64,000 bases of DNA from Micavibrio_B sp964399985 (GTDB lineage Bacteria > Pseudomonadota > Alphaproteobacteria > Micavibrionales > Micavibrionaceae): contig CAYNRY010000001.1 of assembly GCA_964399985.1 (NCBI GenBank), positions 62,001-126,000 of the forward strand, written 5' to 3'. Under the pieces are notes generated by a model. It was given only the letters and a program-made list of their open reading frames with translations, searched no databases and was not told where the DNA came from. This document shows positions 48,659 to 56,595 of the stretch, in pieces. Numbering within the stretch: position 1 is the stretch's first letter; each line of letters begins with the position of its first letter. A program made the position numbers and the translations under genes.

Positions 48659-48892
48659 ATGTCACTGCAATTTTTGAATTCGGATAAAAAAAGAAAAATC
48701 GGCAGGGAGTATGCGAAGCCTGCCGAAATTCTTAACGATCCGTATCTGACCTCATCGCAAAAATACATGGTATTGGAGGCGATGTTGTCATCGGTAAAAG
48801 ATGAAGAAGAGGCATCTGGCGCGCGTTCTTCTCAGCGATTGGCCGATGAAATCATAAAGGCAAAATTACGTCTTAAAACGCAAATGGACTAA
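48659..48892 (+). CDS. 77-residue protein with a 'P-x-E-I-L-x-D' helical motif
   Basis: No named family, but the core KPAEILNDPYLTSSQKYMVL matches the short motif P-x-[ED]-[IV]-x-x-D-x-x-L-[ST]-x-x-[EQ]-K-x-x-[IV]-L known to me from small proteobacterial stress-island proteins, and is shared with the 55-residue gene at 56373. The remainder is charged and helical with no membrane segment. It follows the previous gene by 18 bases and is probably co-transcribed. Confidence 0.65.
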   Translation: MSLQFLNSDKKRKIGREYAKPAEILNDPYLTSSQKYMVLEAMLSSVKDEEEASGARSSQRLADEIIKAKLRLKTQMD

Positions 48893-48939
48893 GTAAAATC
48901 TAATTTAGTAGATTTATAATATTATTAAGGAGACTTTCG

Positions 48940-49734
48940 ATGAAAAAACTAATCTTAACAGCTTCGGTCATGGCAATAGCTATTGCGGCGGCGCCTGCCT
49001 ATGCAGAAAATGTAGAAATCAAAACTGAAACCTTAGGCGCTAAAGTTGAAAGCGCGATTGATAAAACATCCGCGAAGATAGAAACAAAATATAATCAAAT
49101 GAAGGTTGCTGTGCTTGACCATAAAGGCGGCGAGGCAAAATTTATCGAGACAAATCTAAACCCTGAACATACGGCAACGGGCTTGATCGGAAAAACGATC
49201 ACCAATTCGAATGGCGAGAGAATTGGGACTCTGGAAGATATTATCGTAGATGGTAATGGTGTTGCGAAAACTGCCATTGTTGCGGATGGTGACTTCGCAG
49301 GAATTGGTAAAAAAGCCGCATTTGATTATAGCTCGGTTATAAATACCAATAAGAAGGGTGATATCGTAGCCTCGATCTCAGAGCAGGATATTAAAGCAGC
49401 CAAAAAGTTTTCTTATGACGCAAAAGATTCGGCTAATGGCAGTACGGTTATTCCAGCGGGTTCTTACAGTGTAAAAGAATTATTGGATGCAGATGTCAAA
49501 ACCTCGTCTAATAATCTTGACCTTGATGTAGAGAACTTAACTTTTAATGGCAATAAGGCCGAATATTTTGTGGTTGAAGCTGATAACGATAAAACCAAAA
49601 AAGATAGTTATGCTGCGATTTCATTCTCTGACGTTAAGATGTTGTCAAAAGATGATGAAAATGAATTCGACGTCCAGCTTAGCGCGGCAACAGAACAATC
49701 ATTGCTGGCGCATATCAGTACTGCAGCGCAATAA
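48940..49734 (+). CDS. Periplasmic PRC-barrel protein
   Basis: A 264-residue protein with signal peptide (MKKLILTASVMAIAIAAAPAYA). A PRC-barrel domain lies at about 80-125 (LIGKTITNSNGERIGTLEDI, DGNGVAKTAIV). A second, diverged copy follows at about 180-235 (SVKELLDADVKTSSNN, VENLTFNGNKAEYFVVEA, SFSDVKML). PRC barrels bind proteins or RNA; secreted ones are common in alphaproteobacteria with unknown targets. AAGGAG lies 6 bases before the ATG. The next gene (DUF1328) follows closely. Confidence 0.85.
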   Translation: MKKLILTASVMAIAIAAAPAYAENVEIKTETLGAKVESAIDKTSAKIETKYNQMKVAVLDHKGGEAKFIETNLNPEHTATGLIGKTITNSNGERIGTLEDIIVDGNGVAKTAIVADGDFAGIGKKAAFDYSSVINTNKKGDIVASISEQDIKAAKKFSYDAKDSANGSTVIPAGSYSVKELLDADVKTSSNNLDLDVENLTFNGNKAEYFVVEADNDKTKKDSYAAISFSDVKMLSKDDENEFDVQLSAATEQSLLAHISTAAQ

Positions 49735-49752
49735 ACAAAAGGAGAAATAATT

Positions 49753-49923
49753 ATGCTTCAATGGGCGGTTGGATTTCTAATATTGGCTTTAATTGCCGGG
49801 GTTCTCGGTTTTACCGGTATCATGGCAGTATCGATAGAATTTGCAAAAATTCTCTTCGTTGTCTTCTTGATCATGTTTGCTATTACGGCAGTCATGGGAA
49901 TGATGAAGCGAAGAAGGCCATAG
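49753..49923 (+). CDS. DUF1328/YtjA-family small membrane protein
   Basis: 56 residues: MLQWAVGFLILALIAGVLGF then TGIMAVSIEFAKILFVVFLI. It has two membrane helices and a basic tail (MKRRRP). The pattern of an L-x-x-A-x-x-F-x-x-x-A-L-I-A-G-x-L-G-F first helix and an AKILF second helix is that of DUF1328. Function unknown; often seen in stress operons. GGAGAAATAATT precedes the start, and a terminator follows. Confidence 0.85.
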   Translation: MLQWAVGFLILALIAGVLGFTGIMAVSIEFAKILFVVFLIMFAITAVMGMMKRRRP

Positions 49924-49941
49924 ATTTTTAAGAAAATATTG

Positions 49942-49973
49942 AAAAAGGGAGCAAAAAATGCTCCCTTTTTTTA
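49942..49973 (+). terminator. Intrinsic terminator after the DUF1328 gene
   Basis: AAAAAGGGAGC/GCTCCCTTTTT with a 7-base A-rich loop and seven T residues. It ends the 48043-49923 run. Confidence 0.9.
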
Positions 49974-49998
49974 TACCATGTTATAGACTTGGCGTATT

Positions 49999-52176
49999 AT
50001 GAAAGATTTTAAAAAGAATTATATTGCCTTTCTTATTATCGCGGCTTTATTTGTCGGCGCCATTGGATTTTTTTCTTATAGTAAATATAAAGAATCCCGC
50101 GTGCGCGGCGAGATCACTGCCAATAGTCATCGGGTCCTTCAAAACGCGTCTGAAATAAAGTCTTTTGTCTTTCAAGCGCTTACAGAGCATCGCCGTTACC
50201 GTGAATCCGGCAAGTTGGAGGATCTGAAGAAATATAATAAGAGTAGGGATGAAACCGCACGGCTTATTCAGTCTATCTCCCATTCCGCCTCAGGTGCCGT
50301 GCAAAAGCAAAAAGCGTCCGACATATTAACTCTATTCTCAACACTTTCGGAAACGGTCGAATCTTTAAAAGTCGGAGAGCTTACAACAACGGCTCCCTTC
50401 CGAAATGACATATCCAGATTAAGAGTAGCTATTGATGAGTTTATATTTATCGAAGAAAAAGTTTTCGATGAACGTCTTGCAAGCTTGATTGCACTGAACC
50501 GGAATTTTTATATCGCACTTGTCGTCAGCACATTCGCGGCTTTCGTTCTTCTCATGTATATGAACTATTCGCTTCTGATGGCCCAGAATCGAGAAGCAGT
50601 AATGCAAAGAAGGCTTGAATTGATGAAAGAACGTCAGGCCCAGTCCTTTCAGGCAACACAAGATGGTTTGTTTGAATGGAAATTTCAGGTCAATGACCAT
50701 GCCATGTATTGGTCGCCCCGCTTAAAGGAAATGATCGGATATGCGGATGATGAGTTAAAAGAATCTGCGGAAGCGTTGGAAAAGTTGATGCATCCGAATG
50801 ACCGTGAAAAATTCTGGCATAAATTACATAAGCATCTACGCGGAGAAACGGACGAATTTTCCGTGATTTTCCGCTGGCGGCACAAGGATGGTCACTGGAT
50901 ATGGATCAACGCAAGGGGCAGGGCTTCCTTTAATGAGTTCAACGAACCGGTCAAGTTAATCGGCGTTCATACTGATGTCACGACATTGAAAGAATATGAG
51001 TTGCAGCTTGCCAAGTCAAAAGACGAAGCTGAAAAAGCCAACACAGCCAAGAGCGATTTCCTGGCCCATATGAGTCACGAAATAAGAACGCCGCTAACAG
51101 CCATAACAGGCGTGGCTGAAATTCTGAACATGCAGAAAAGCAAGTTCGACGAAAAAAGCCAAAAGCTTATGGAGGCGTTGAATGCAAGCTCGATAGGCCT
51201 GCGAGATTTAATCAGCGATATTCTCGACTTCTCTAAAATTGAGAGCGGTAAAATTACTTTGGAAGATAAGGAAATAGATATTCGTGAGCTTTTTGAAAAT
51301 ATCGTATCGATCATATCGGTCCGCTCGATGGAAAAAAATCTAGCATTTGACTGCAACTACAATGAATTGGACGGCCTGAAAATTCGCGGCGATAAAACAA
51401 GGCTGCGCCAGATATTGATTAACCTTATCGGAAATGCGGTGAAATTCACCAGTAAAGGGAGTGTCAGGGTTCAGGCATACCCTATTGAGATAAACGGTGT
51501 CGAGATGTTGCGCGTCGATGTATCTGATACGGGAATAGGAATAGCCGAGGATCAATTCCGTTATATTTTTGAAAGCTTCCGCCAAGCTGACGCCTCTGTT
51601 TCGCGTAAATATGGTGGCACCGGCCTTGGTCTTCCTATCGCGCGCCATCTAGCGCGTTTAATGGGCGGAGATATTGTTGTGTCCAGTCGGCAAGGAGAAG
51701 GGTCTTTGTTCACTTTGCAAATTCCTTTGATCAGATATCGCGAGGAAGTCAAAGAAAGCCATCCTGCGATTAATTATAATGTGCCTTTGTTAAAGGATGA
51801 CGAAAAGATTTTGGTTGTAGAAGATTATGAGGGGAATATCGCCTTTATTACTCATATTCTTGATGAAATGAAAATCAAATTCGACCTTGGGCGAACGGGT
51901 CTGGAAGGTTTGAAGTTATGGGATGAATATGATTACAGGCTTATTCTGATGGATATTCAAATGCCGGAAATGGACGGGATATCTGCTGTAAAACACATAC
52001 GAAGCAAAGAAAAAGAATCCGAGAAAAAACCTATTCCCATCATTGCCATGACAGCGCATGCCTTTTCGGAAGATCGTCAGAAATGCCTGACCGCAGGATT
52101 TAGCGAGTATCTGCCCAAGCCGCTCACCAAACAAAGTTTATTCGAAAAAATGTCGACGCTTTTAAAGGCGGCCTAA
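49999..52176 (+). CDS. Hybrid sensor histidine kinase with PAS and receiver domains
   Basis: A 725-residue membrane kinase. TM1 is at 8-27, a helical periplasmic sensor (CHASE3-like) at about 28-170 and TM2 at 171-194. A PAS domain at about 213-330 (ATQDGLFEWKFQ, RWRHKDGHWIWINARGR) is followed by HisKA with phospho-His360 in HMSHEIRTPL. The ATPase domain shows NLIGNAVKF, DTGIGI and GGTGLGL. A C-terminal receiver (603-722) carries phospho-Asp652 in LMDIQMPEMDG. No HPt domain is present, so a separate phosphotransfer protein is needed for relay. It may feed the response regulator at 52899; that is inference. Confidence 0.93.
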   Translation: MKDFKKNYIAFLIIAALFVGAIGFFSYSKYKESRVRGEITANSHRVLQNASEIKSFVFQALTEHRRYRESGKLEDLKKYNKSRDETARLIQSISHSASGAVQKQKASDILTLFSTLSETVESLKVGELTTTAPFRNDISRLRVAIDEFIFIEEKVFDERLASLIALNRNFYIALVVSTFAAFVLLMYMNYSLLMAQNREAVMQRRLELMKERQAQSFQATQDGLFEWKFQVNDHAMYWSPRLKEMIGYADDELKESAEALEKLMHPNDREKFWHKLHKHLRGETDEFSVIFRWRHKDGHWIWINARGRASFNEFNEPVKLIGVHTDVTTLKEYELQLAKSKDEAEKANTAKSDFLAHMSHEIRTPLTAITGVAEILNMQKSKFDEKSQKLMEALNASSIGLRDLISDILDFSKIESGKITLEDKEIDIRELFENIVSIISVRSMEKNLAFDCNYNELDGLKIRGDKTRLRQILINLIGNAVKFTSKGSVRVQAYPIEINGVEMLRVDVSDTGIGIAEDQFRYIFESFRQADASVSRKYGGTGLGLPIARHLARLMGGDIVVSSRQGEGSLFTLQIPLIRYREEVKESHPAINYNVPLLKDDEKILVVEDYEGNIAFITHILDEMKIKFDLGRTGLEGLKLWDEYDYRLILMDIQMPEMDGISAVKHIRSKEKESEKKPIPIIAMTAHAFSEDRQKCLTAGFSEYLPKPLTKQSLFEKMSTLLKAA

Positions 52177-52187
52177 AAGACAAAAAA

Positions 52188-52211
52188 TAAAAGCCCCGTG
52201 AGGGGCTTTTA
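52188..52211 (+). terminator. Intrinsic terminator between kinase and sigma genes
   Basis: AAAAGCCCC-GTGA-GGGGCTTTT; symmetric A/T runs make it usable by both converging genes. Confidence 0.85.
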
Positions 52212-52234
52212 AGTTCTCGGGGAGAGAAACTGTC

Positions 52235-52756
52235 TTAAGCGGCCATTTTCTGGCTGCTGAAATTCTGTGTGTTGGTGCAAGTTTTCATCAGATCCTGAAG
52301 GTTTTCTTTTGCACGGGACAGACGTGACCGAACTGTACCCATTTCAATCTTAAGCTCATCAGCGGCTTCTTGATAGGATAAACCGTTAATGCATATCATC
52401 GTAATTATTTCACGGTGATGAGATGGAAGCTCGCACATTGTTTCTTCAACTTTGTGCCAGTCGGTAAGAGTTTCTTGAACCGGGCTGACCGCTTCGGACA
52501 ACAGATATGGCTCTGGATCGAATTGGGTATCGTAACGAACTGCATGACGATATTGAGTAGCAAAAATGTTGAACATGATTTTGGATGCCCATTTGAAAAA
52601 ATTTGTTCCAGTTTCAAACAGATGTTGTTTTTCAAGGGCGCGTACGATAGTTGTGTGCAGCAAGTCTTCAGCTTCGCCTTTATTGCCTTTTGTGAGCTTT
52701 AAAGCGAAAAGAGTAAGTGGCTTTTGATTTGCCAGAATATCTTTTGAAGTAATCAT
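52235..52756 (-). CDS. EcfG-like ECF sigma factor
   Basis: A 173-residue sigma factor. Region 2 (about 8-75) reads LFALKLTKGNKGEAEDLLH, RALEKQHLFETGTNFFKWAS and IMFNIFATQYR; region 4 (about 105-160) reads ELPSHHREIITMICINGLSY and GTVRSRLSRAKENL. The 'G-T-N-x-x-x-W' block and region spacing match EcfG, the alphaproteobacterial general stress factor. Neither its anti-sigma NepR nor the PhyR anti-anti-sigma is adjacent, which is unusual. AAAGGAG lies about 9 bases before the start. Motifs of its known promoter type precede several genes in this region. Confidence 0.85.
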   Translation of the reverse strand: MITSKDILANQKPLTLFALKLTKGNKGEAEDLLHTTIVRALEKQHLFETGTNFFKWASKIMFNIFATQYRHAVRYDTQFDPEPYLLSEAVSPVQETLTDWHKVEETMCELPSHHREIITMICINGLSYQEAADELKIEMGTVRSRLSRAKENLQDLMKTCTNTQNFSSQKMAA

Positions 52757-52898
52757 AGCTTAGAGCTCCTTTTCCAGTAGTTTTTTTGTTCTATGTAGAG
52801 AATAGGAAGCGCTTGTAAGCGAAGAATGTCAGTCAAGTTACAGTTTAGAAAAAAATTGTATCAATCATGTAACAATCAATTTATATATTACTCATCAC

Positions 52899-53630
52899 AT
52901 GCCCAAACATAAGATTTTAGTCATAGACGACGACGAAGCGCTCTCATTTGTCGTAAAAACGTATCTTGAGAACGACGGATATCATGTATATCCGGCGCAT
53001 ACTGGTGCGGATGCACTGAATATTCAAAATAATGAGCGTTGTGACGCGATTTTACTGGATTTGGGCCTGCCCGATACGGACGGATTTTCAATGATTCCGC
53101 GCCTGAAGGGCATTACGCAGTCCCCAATCATTGTTGTGAGTGGCAAAGAAGACACCACTGACAAAGTGGTAGGTTTAGAACTGGGTGCCGATGATTACAT
53201 TACTAAGCCTTTTGAAATGCGTGAATTATCGGCCCGCGTTAAGGCAGCGCTAAGACGCAATCCGCCGCAGGCTGTCAATATGCCTGAAAAGGCTGAAACA
53301 GGGCCAAATGAGAAGATTCATTTTGAAGACTGGATTTTGGACAGGTCTCAATACCAGGTCTTTGATCTAAAAGGCGCGGCCATGGATTTGACATCTGGAG
53401 AGTTCCGCCTTCTAGAGGCTCTCGTTATGGCGCCTAACCGCGTCCTGAGCCGCGAGCAGCTCTTTGATTTGACCCGTGAGGCCACGTTTGATGGGTATGA
53501 CCGGGCGGTCGATATCCAGATAGGGCGCATTCGTAAGAAATTTGATGATAATCCTTCGAATCCGCGTGTTATCAAGACGATCCGTGGCATTGGTTACATG
53601 TTTTGCGGGCATGTTAAAAAGTCCGCCTGA
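52899..53630 (+). CDS. OmpR/KdpE-family response regulator
   Basis: A 243-residue transcription factor. The receiver domain has Asp54 in LLDLGLPDTDG and the conserved Lys in YITKPFEM. The C-terminal winged helix (FRLLEALVMAPNRVLSREQL, VDIQIGRIRKKFDDNP, IKTIRGIGYMF) binds DNA. It is divergent from the sigma gene with 142 AT-rich bases between and lacks an adjacent plain kinase; the hybrid kinases at 49999 and 57822 are candidates. Confidence 0.93.
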   Translation: MPKHKILVIDDDEALSFVVKTYLENDGYHVYPAHTGADALNIQNNERCDAILLDLGLPDTDGFSMIPRLKGITQSPIIVVSGKEDTTDKVVGLELGADDYITKPFEMRELSARVKAALRRNPPQAVNMPEKAETGPNEKIHFEDWILDRSQYQVFDLKGAAMDLTSGEFRLLEALVMAPNRVLSREQLFDLTREATFDGYDRAVDIQIGRIRKKFDDNPSNPRVIKTIRGIGYMFCGHVKKSA

Positions 53631-53645
53631 TAAAAAGATACCAAT

Positions 53646-53670
53646 GGAACCATTATTAAGACTTATTGTT
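53646..53670 (+). promoter_or_regulatory. EcfG-like promoter motif (GGAAC-N16-TGTT)
   Basis: GGAAC at 53646-53650, 16 bases, TGTT at 53667-53670; one mismatch to the consensus. It lies 31 bases before the DUF883 gene. Confidence 0.45.
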
Positions 53671-53700
53671 TGTAAGAGATATTTATAAGGAGATTTCCCA

Positions 53701-54015
53701 ATGACCGCAGTTAATTCAAATGTAACAACAAAAAAAAGCGTGAAAACCGCCGCTAGTTCTATCGATAATATCAAAGAAGATATTTATACGCTGAAAGCCG
53801 ATGTAATCGAGCTTGGTCGTACGGTTAAATCAGAAGGCATGAAGAAAATCGAAGAAGCTACAATCGAGCTTCAGGATAAAATCGACAGCCTGAAAACCGA
53901 AGGTCGCGACGAAATAGACAAAGTTCAAAGCTATATTAATAACAATCCGAATAACGCAGTCGGCATAGCTTTCGCGGCAGGCGCACTTGTTGCCTTGCTG
54001 CTAAGCAGGAGATAA
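53701..54015 (+). CDS. DUF883/ElaB/YqjD-like membrane-anchored protein
   Basis: A 104-residue protein. A long amphipathic helix (SIDNIKEDIYTLKADVIELG, then IEEATIELQDKIDSLKTEG) is followed by a C-terminal anchor NPNNAVGIAFAAGALVALLL and RR. The 'P-x-x-A-V-G-I-A-F-A-A-G' anchor is the DUF883 signature. E. coli relatives ElaB and YqjD are stress-induced and bind ribosomes at the inner membrane. AAGGAG precedes the start by about 9 bases. Confidence 0.88.
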   Translation: MTAVNSNVTTKKSVKTAASSIDNIKEDIYTLKADVIELGRTVKSEGMKKIEEATIELQDKIDSLKTEGRDEIDKVQSYINNNPNNAVGIAFAAGALVALLLSRR

Positions 54016-54021
54016 TTTCCG

Positions 54022-54465
54022 GTGCTGGCATATCTGCCGTTAATCCAGAAACTGATTGTGGATTACATGACAAAGAAAACCCATGAAGGGTTTTCTTTTA
54101 ATTTTCAAGCCTTGGGTCTTATGGCCTTTTCTGGCCTGATCGCATTCGTTGCCTGTATCTTTCTTCTTATTGCCTTACAGGCCTATGCCGTTCAATTTTT
54201 TCCATCCTATATTGCCTGGCTGATTGTGGCGGGAACGGCGCTGAGTGTATCCGGCATTATCTATCTGGTAGCGGATCATTCAAAAAAGAAAAAAGCCTTT
54301 GTTCACAAAGTCAAAGAAGAGGTGAGCGATCATTTAAGTCCCGTCGCTAAGATTCTTGAAGAGCTTGCAGAACCTATAAAAGAGCACCCGGTCGCAGCTG
54401 TTGTACTGGCAGCGCTTGCGGGTGTTTTGGCAGGAGATAAACTCAATAGCGATGGAACCGATTGA
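54022..54465 (+). CDS. Holin-like/YqjE-type membrane protein
   Basis: A 147-residue protein. Two hydrophobic segments at about 33-50 (LGLMAFSGLIAFVACIFLLI) and 60-83 (YIAWLIVAGTALSVSGIIYL) are followed by a charged stretch and a C-terminal DUF883-like anchor (EHPVAAVVLAALAGVLAGD). It starts with GTG, six bases after the DUF883 gene. The pair mirrors yqjD-yqjE of E. coli, so they probably work together at the inner membrane. Confidence 0.75.
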   Translation: MLAYLPLIQKLIVDYMTKKTHEGFSFNFQALGLMAFSGLIAFVACIFLLIALQAYAVQFFPSYIAWLIVAGTALSVSGIIYLVADHSKKKKAFVHKVKEEVSDHLSPVAKILEELAEPIKEHPVAAVVLAALAGVLAGDKLNSDGTD

Positions 54466-54511
54466 TTTATTTTGTGTTTGATATCAATAAATTTTAGAAA
54501 GGATAAATTAT

Positions 54512-54652
54512 ATGAAGACTAAATATTTCATGCTTACTCTACTAGCTGTTGCAACAACAGGCCTTGCCGCCTGCGAAAACACATTCCATGGCGCTGGCCG
54601 CGATATTGAGAATGCCGGTGAAAATGTTCAACACGCAGTTCCACCTAAGTGA
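54512..54652 (+). CDS. Entericidin-like small lipoprotein
   Basis: 46 residues with lipoprotein signal MKTKYFMLTLLAVATTGLAA and Cys21. The mature part ENTFHGAGRDIENAGENVQH matches the entericidin pattern N-T-x-x-G-x-G-x-D-I-x-x-x-G. Entericidins are small outer-membrane lipoproteins tied to stationary-phase lysis. AAAGGATAAATT lies before the start. A terminator follows 20 bases later. Confidence 0.82.
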   Translation: MKTKYFMLTLLAVATTGLAACENTFHGAGRDIENAGENVQHAVPPK

Positions 54653-54672
54653 TTTAATATAAGATCAAATTT

Positions 54673-54700
54673 AAACCCGCCAGATAATGGCGGGTTTTTT
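54673..54700 (+). terminator. Intrinsic terminator after the entericidin-like gene
   Basis: AACCCGCCA-GATAA-TGGCGGGTT with six T residues. Confidence 0.9.
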
Positions 54701-54721
54701 ATTATCTTTTATTCCAGGCAC

Positions 54722-54750
54722 AAAAAAAAGCCGTCTTGCGACGGCTTTTT
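54722..54750 (-). terminator. Intrinsic terminator of the EF-hand gene
   Basis: AAAAAGCCGTC-TTGC-GACGGCTTTTT, near-symmetric; serves the leftward EF-hand gene that ends at 54763. Confidence 0.85.
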
Positions 54751-54762
54751 GAGATTGAGCAA

Positions 54763-55320
54763 TTATTGATTGTAACGATATTGCTTGGCACTTTTCGGGC
54801 TAAGGCTCGCAATATAAGCATCTCTCCATTCTTTGATATCAATGGATTTATCGCGGTTCGTATCCATTTTCAGGAAAGATCTGCCAATAAACTCTTCAGC
54901 AGACAAGCCGTCATTATCTGCATCGAAACGATTGAGCATCGAAAACTCTGCGAATTCTTGTGAAGTGTATTTGGTAACATCGGCGGAACCATCATCATCA
55001 AAGTCGACCATAGTTAGTTGGTTTTTTTCCAGTGGAATGACTGTTAAAACTTTTGATTTACCGAATTCGATATTATCGATCACTTCATTGCCGTCTGTGT
55101 CGAAAATATAGAATAACTTACGTCCGACTTCGCTACGCGAGAGAATGCCATCTTGATTTAAATCCATGGCCGCAAAATTAACTTTATATGTATCAGGCAA
55201 GTCTTTTTGTGTAACGGTTGTCTGTTTGGTGACAGTATCGGCATTGACTGGCGCGGCCATGAAAAGTGCCATTGTCGCAGCTCCCGCAAGCAATAATGAT
55301 TTTGATTTTAAAATCTTCAT
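54763..55320 (-). CDS. Secreted EF-hand calcium-binding protein
   Basis: A 185-residue protein with signal peptide (KSLLLAGAATMALFMAAPVNA). Five EF-hand-type loops: DLNQDGILSRSE, DTDGNEVIDNIE, DFDDDGSADVTK (lacks the final Glu), DADNDGLSAEEF (one residue short) and DTNRDKSIDIKE. Three look competent for Ca2+ and two degenerate. It should be periplasmic or released. The start at 55320 is fixed by GGAGAT seven bases upstream; a longer frame has no signal. An EcfG-like motif lies 41 bases upstream. Confidence 0.88.
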   Translation of the reverse strand: MKILKSKSLLLAGAATMALFMAAPVNADTVTKQTTVTQKDLPDTYKVNFAAMDLNQDGILSRSEVGRKLFYIFDTDGNEVIDNIEFGKSKVLTVIPLEKNQLTMVDFDDDGSADVTKYTSQEFAEFSMLNRFDADNDGLSAEEFIGRSFLKMDTNRDKSIDIKEWRDAYIASLSPKSAKQYRYNQ

Positions 55321-55360
55321 AAAATATCTCCATTTGAATAAATTGTTAGCTGGTCGAACA

Positions 55361-55386
55361 AACAGAAAAGGGCTGTATTTGGTTCC
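55361..55386 (-). promoter_or_regulatory. EcfG-like promoter motif (GGAAC-N17-TGTT)
   Basis: Minus strand: GGAAC at 55386-55382, 17 bases, TGTT at 55364-55361; one mismatch to consensus. It is placed to drive the EF-hand gene. Confidence 0.45.
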
Positions 55387-55518
55387 TTTTGCAATATGAA
55401 AATATCTTGATACAAGTCGGATACAAAATTTTTCACATTCGTAACTTGGCAGAAATGGTCCTGAAACTCGAATCGACTTAACTGGATCTTGCAACACGCA
55501 AATTACGGAGAAATGCAA

Positions 55519-55773
55519 ATGCTGTCACCATCCCATATCCTTCACATTCATCACCCACATGTAACATCCGCTTATATCAAGCAAGATTTAAACAGCAAGC
55601 AGGCTGGCAAACAAGTTCTCGTTCTGGAAACGGCTATTGAAGTCGGTTCTGGCGAGAAAGAAGAAGACCAATATTTTGACCTGCTGGTAGACCTTCCAGA
55701 AATCAAGCAAAACGTAGAAATGCAATTCGGTGATATCTCACGCGTCGATATTCGCACTGCTACCTTCCATTAA
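55519..55773 (+). CDS. Hypothetical 84-residue protein
   Basis: No family recognised. It opens MLSPSHILHIHHPHVTSAYI with a cluster of His residues, and the rest is acidic (GSGEKEEDQYFDLLVDLPEI). It has no signal peptide or membrane segment. The start at 55519 has GGAG eight bases before; an in-frame ATG at 55513 is too close to it. The His cluster might bind metal, which is speculation. Confidence 0.6.
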   Translation: MLSPSHILHIHHPHVTSAYIKQDLNSKQAGKQVLVLETAIEVGSGEKEEDQYFDLLVDLPEIKQNVEMQFGDISRVDIRTATFH

Positions 55774-55796
55774 CTGCAACGGAAATCAGGCATTTG

Positions 55797-56366
55797 ATGA
55801 GAAGTACATTATTAACAATAGAAAATATCTTTAGTTCTTCCGATAAAGTGGCGTTGTCCAATTTTATCGGAAGATTTGGGCCGGATTCTTTTCTGGTGTT
55901 AATTTTCATTCTCATTGCGCCAAATCTCATTCCTTTCCTAAGCCAATTCGGCATTGCTGAATTTACGAGCGGGATGGTGTGTTTGGTTTCATTGCAGTTG
56001 ATGACCGGTAAAGATATTCCCTGGCTACCGAAGAAAGTGGCAAATCGCGAAATGTCATGTGAAAGAATAGCGATTGTTGGAAATCGTATATTTCCGGTTC
56101 TTTATAAATTAGATTTGCTGACCCAGCCAAGGTTGAGAATGTTAAGTGACGTAAGAATGTATAGATTTTACGGTCTTATGTTCTTCATTCTTGCGATGCT
56201 TATTCTGTTGCCCCTTCCATTCTTTAATTATGCGCCTGCCGTGGTCATTATGTTGTCAGTAATCGGTCTTTTGAGCCGTGATGGTTTTTTCCTTCTGGCG
56301 GGACTGTCGATGTTCGCCGTTATTTTAACTGGTCTGGCATTTACCGTTGCCGCTATGATGATGTGA
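55797..56366 (+). CDS. ExoD-family membrane protein
   Basis: A 189-residue membrane protein of the ExoD family, named from a Rhizobium gene affecting exopolysaccharide and alkali tolerance. Family features: N-terminal FGPDSFLVLIFILIAPNLIP, LMTGKDIPWLPKKVANREMS in the loop, and three C-terminal hydrophobic segments. The mechanism is unknown. The following 55-residue gene begins six bases after its stop, with GAGGATCA serving as its ribosome-binding site. Confidence 0.85.
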   Translation: MRSTLLTIENIFSSSDKVALSNFIGRFGPDSFLVLIFILIAPNLIPFLSQFGIAEFTSGMVCLVSLQLMTGKDIPWLPKKVANREMSCERIAIVGNRIFPVLYKLDLLTQPRLRMLSDVRMYRFYGLMFFILAMLILLPLPFFNYAPAVVIMLSVIGLLSRDGFFLLAGLSMFAVILTGLAFTVAAMMM

Positions 56367-56372
56367 GGATCA

Positions 56373-56540
56373 ATGTATATTTCACCTTATATTCAAGAGG
56401 CGATAAGTCAGCCTGTCCAAAAAATATTTAATACACCTGAAGATGTTATTTTTGATACAAAATTATCTTTGCATGAAAAAAAGAAAATTTTAAGTGGAAT
56501 GAAGACGGCTTCGTCCAATAGAAAAATTCAAAAAAATTGA
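56373..56540 (+). CDS. 55-residue protein, motif paralogue of the gene at 48659
   Basis: Small soluble protein (MYISPYIQEAISQPVQKIFN, then TPEDVIFDTKLSLHEKKKIL). The segment TPEDVIFDTKLSLHEKKKIL aligns with KPAEILNDPYLTSSQKYMVL of the 77-residue protein, keeping P, acidic, aliphatic, D, L, S/T, K and L positions. The tail is basic. GAGG lies 6 bases before the start and six bases separate it from exoD. It is A+T-rich. Function unknown. Confidence 0.6.
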   Translation: MYISPYIQEAISQPVQKIFNTPEDVIFDTKLSLHEKKKILSGMKTASSNRKIQKN

Positions 56541-56562
56541 ACTTTCCATGAGCTTCGTCGTT
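56538..56562 (+). promoter_or_regulatory. EcfG-like promoter motif (TGAAC-N16-CGTT)
   Basis: TGAAC at 56538-56542, 16 bases, CGTT at 56559-56562; one mismatch in the first element. It overlaps the stop of the 55-residue gene and precedes the Thr-rich gene by 34 bases. Confidence 0.4.
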
Positions 56563-56595
56563 GGCTTAATAGTAATTGAATCAAAGGAATAAATA

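Noticed and set aside
53701..54465. A phage holin/lysis cassette
   Set aside because: DUF883 plus a YqjE-like protein is a known chromosomal pair and no endolysin gene is near.
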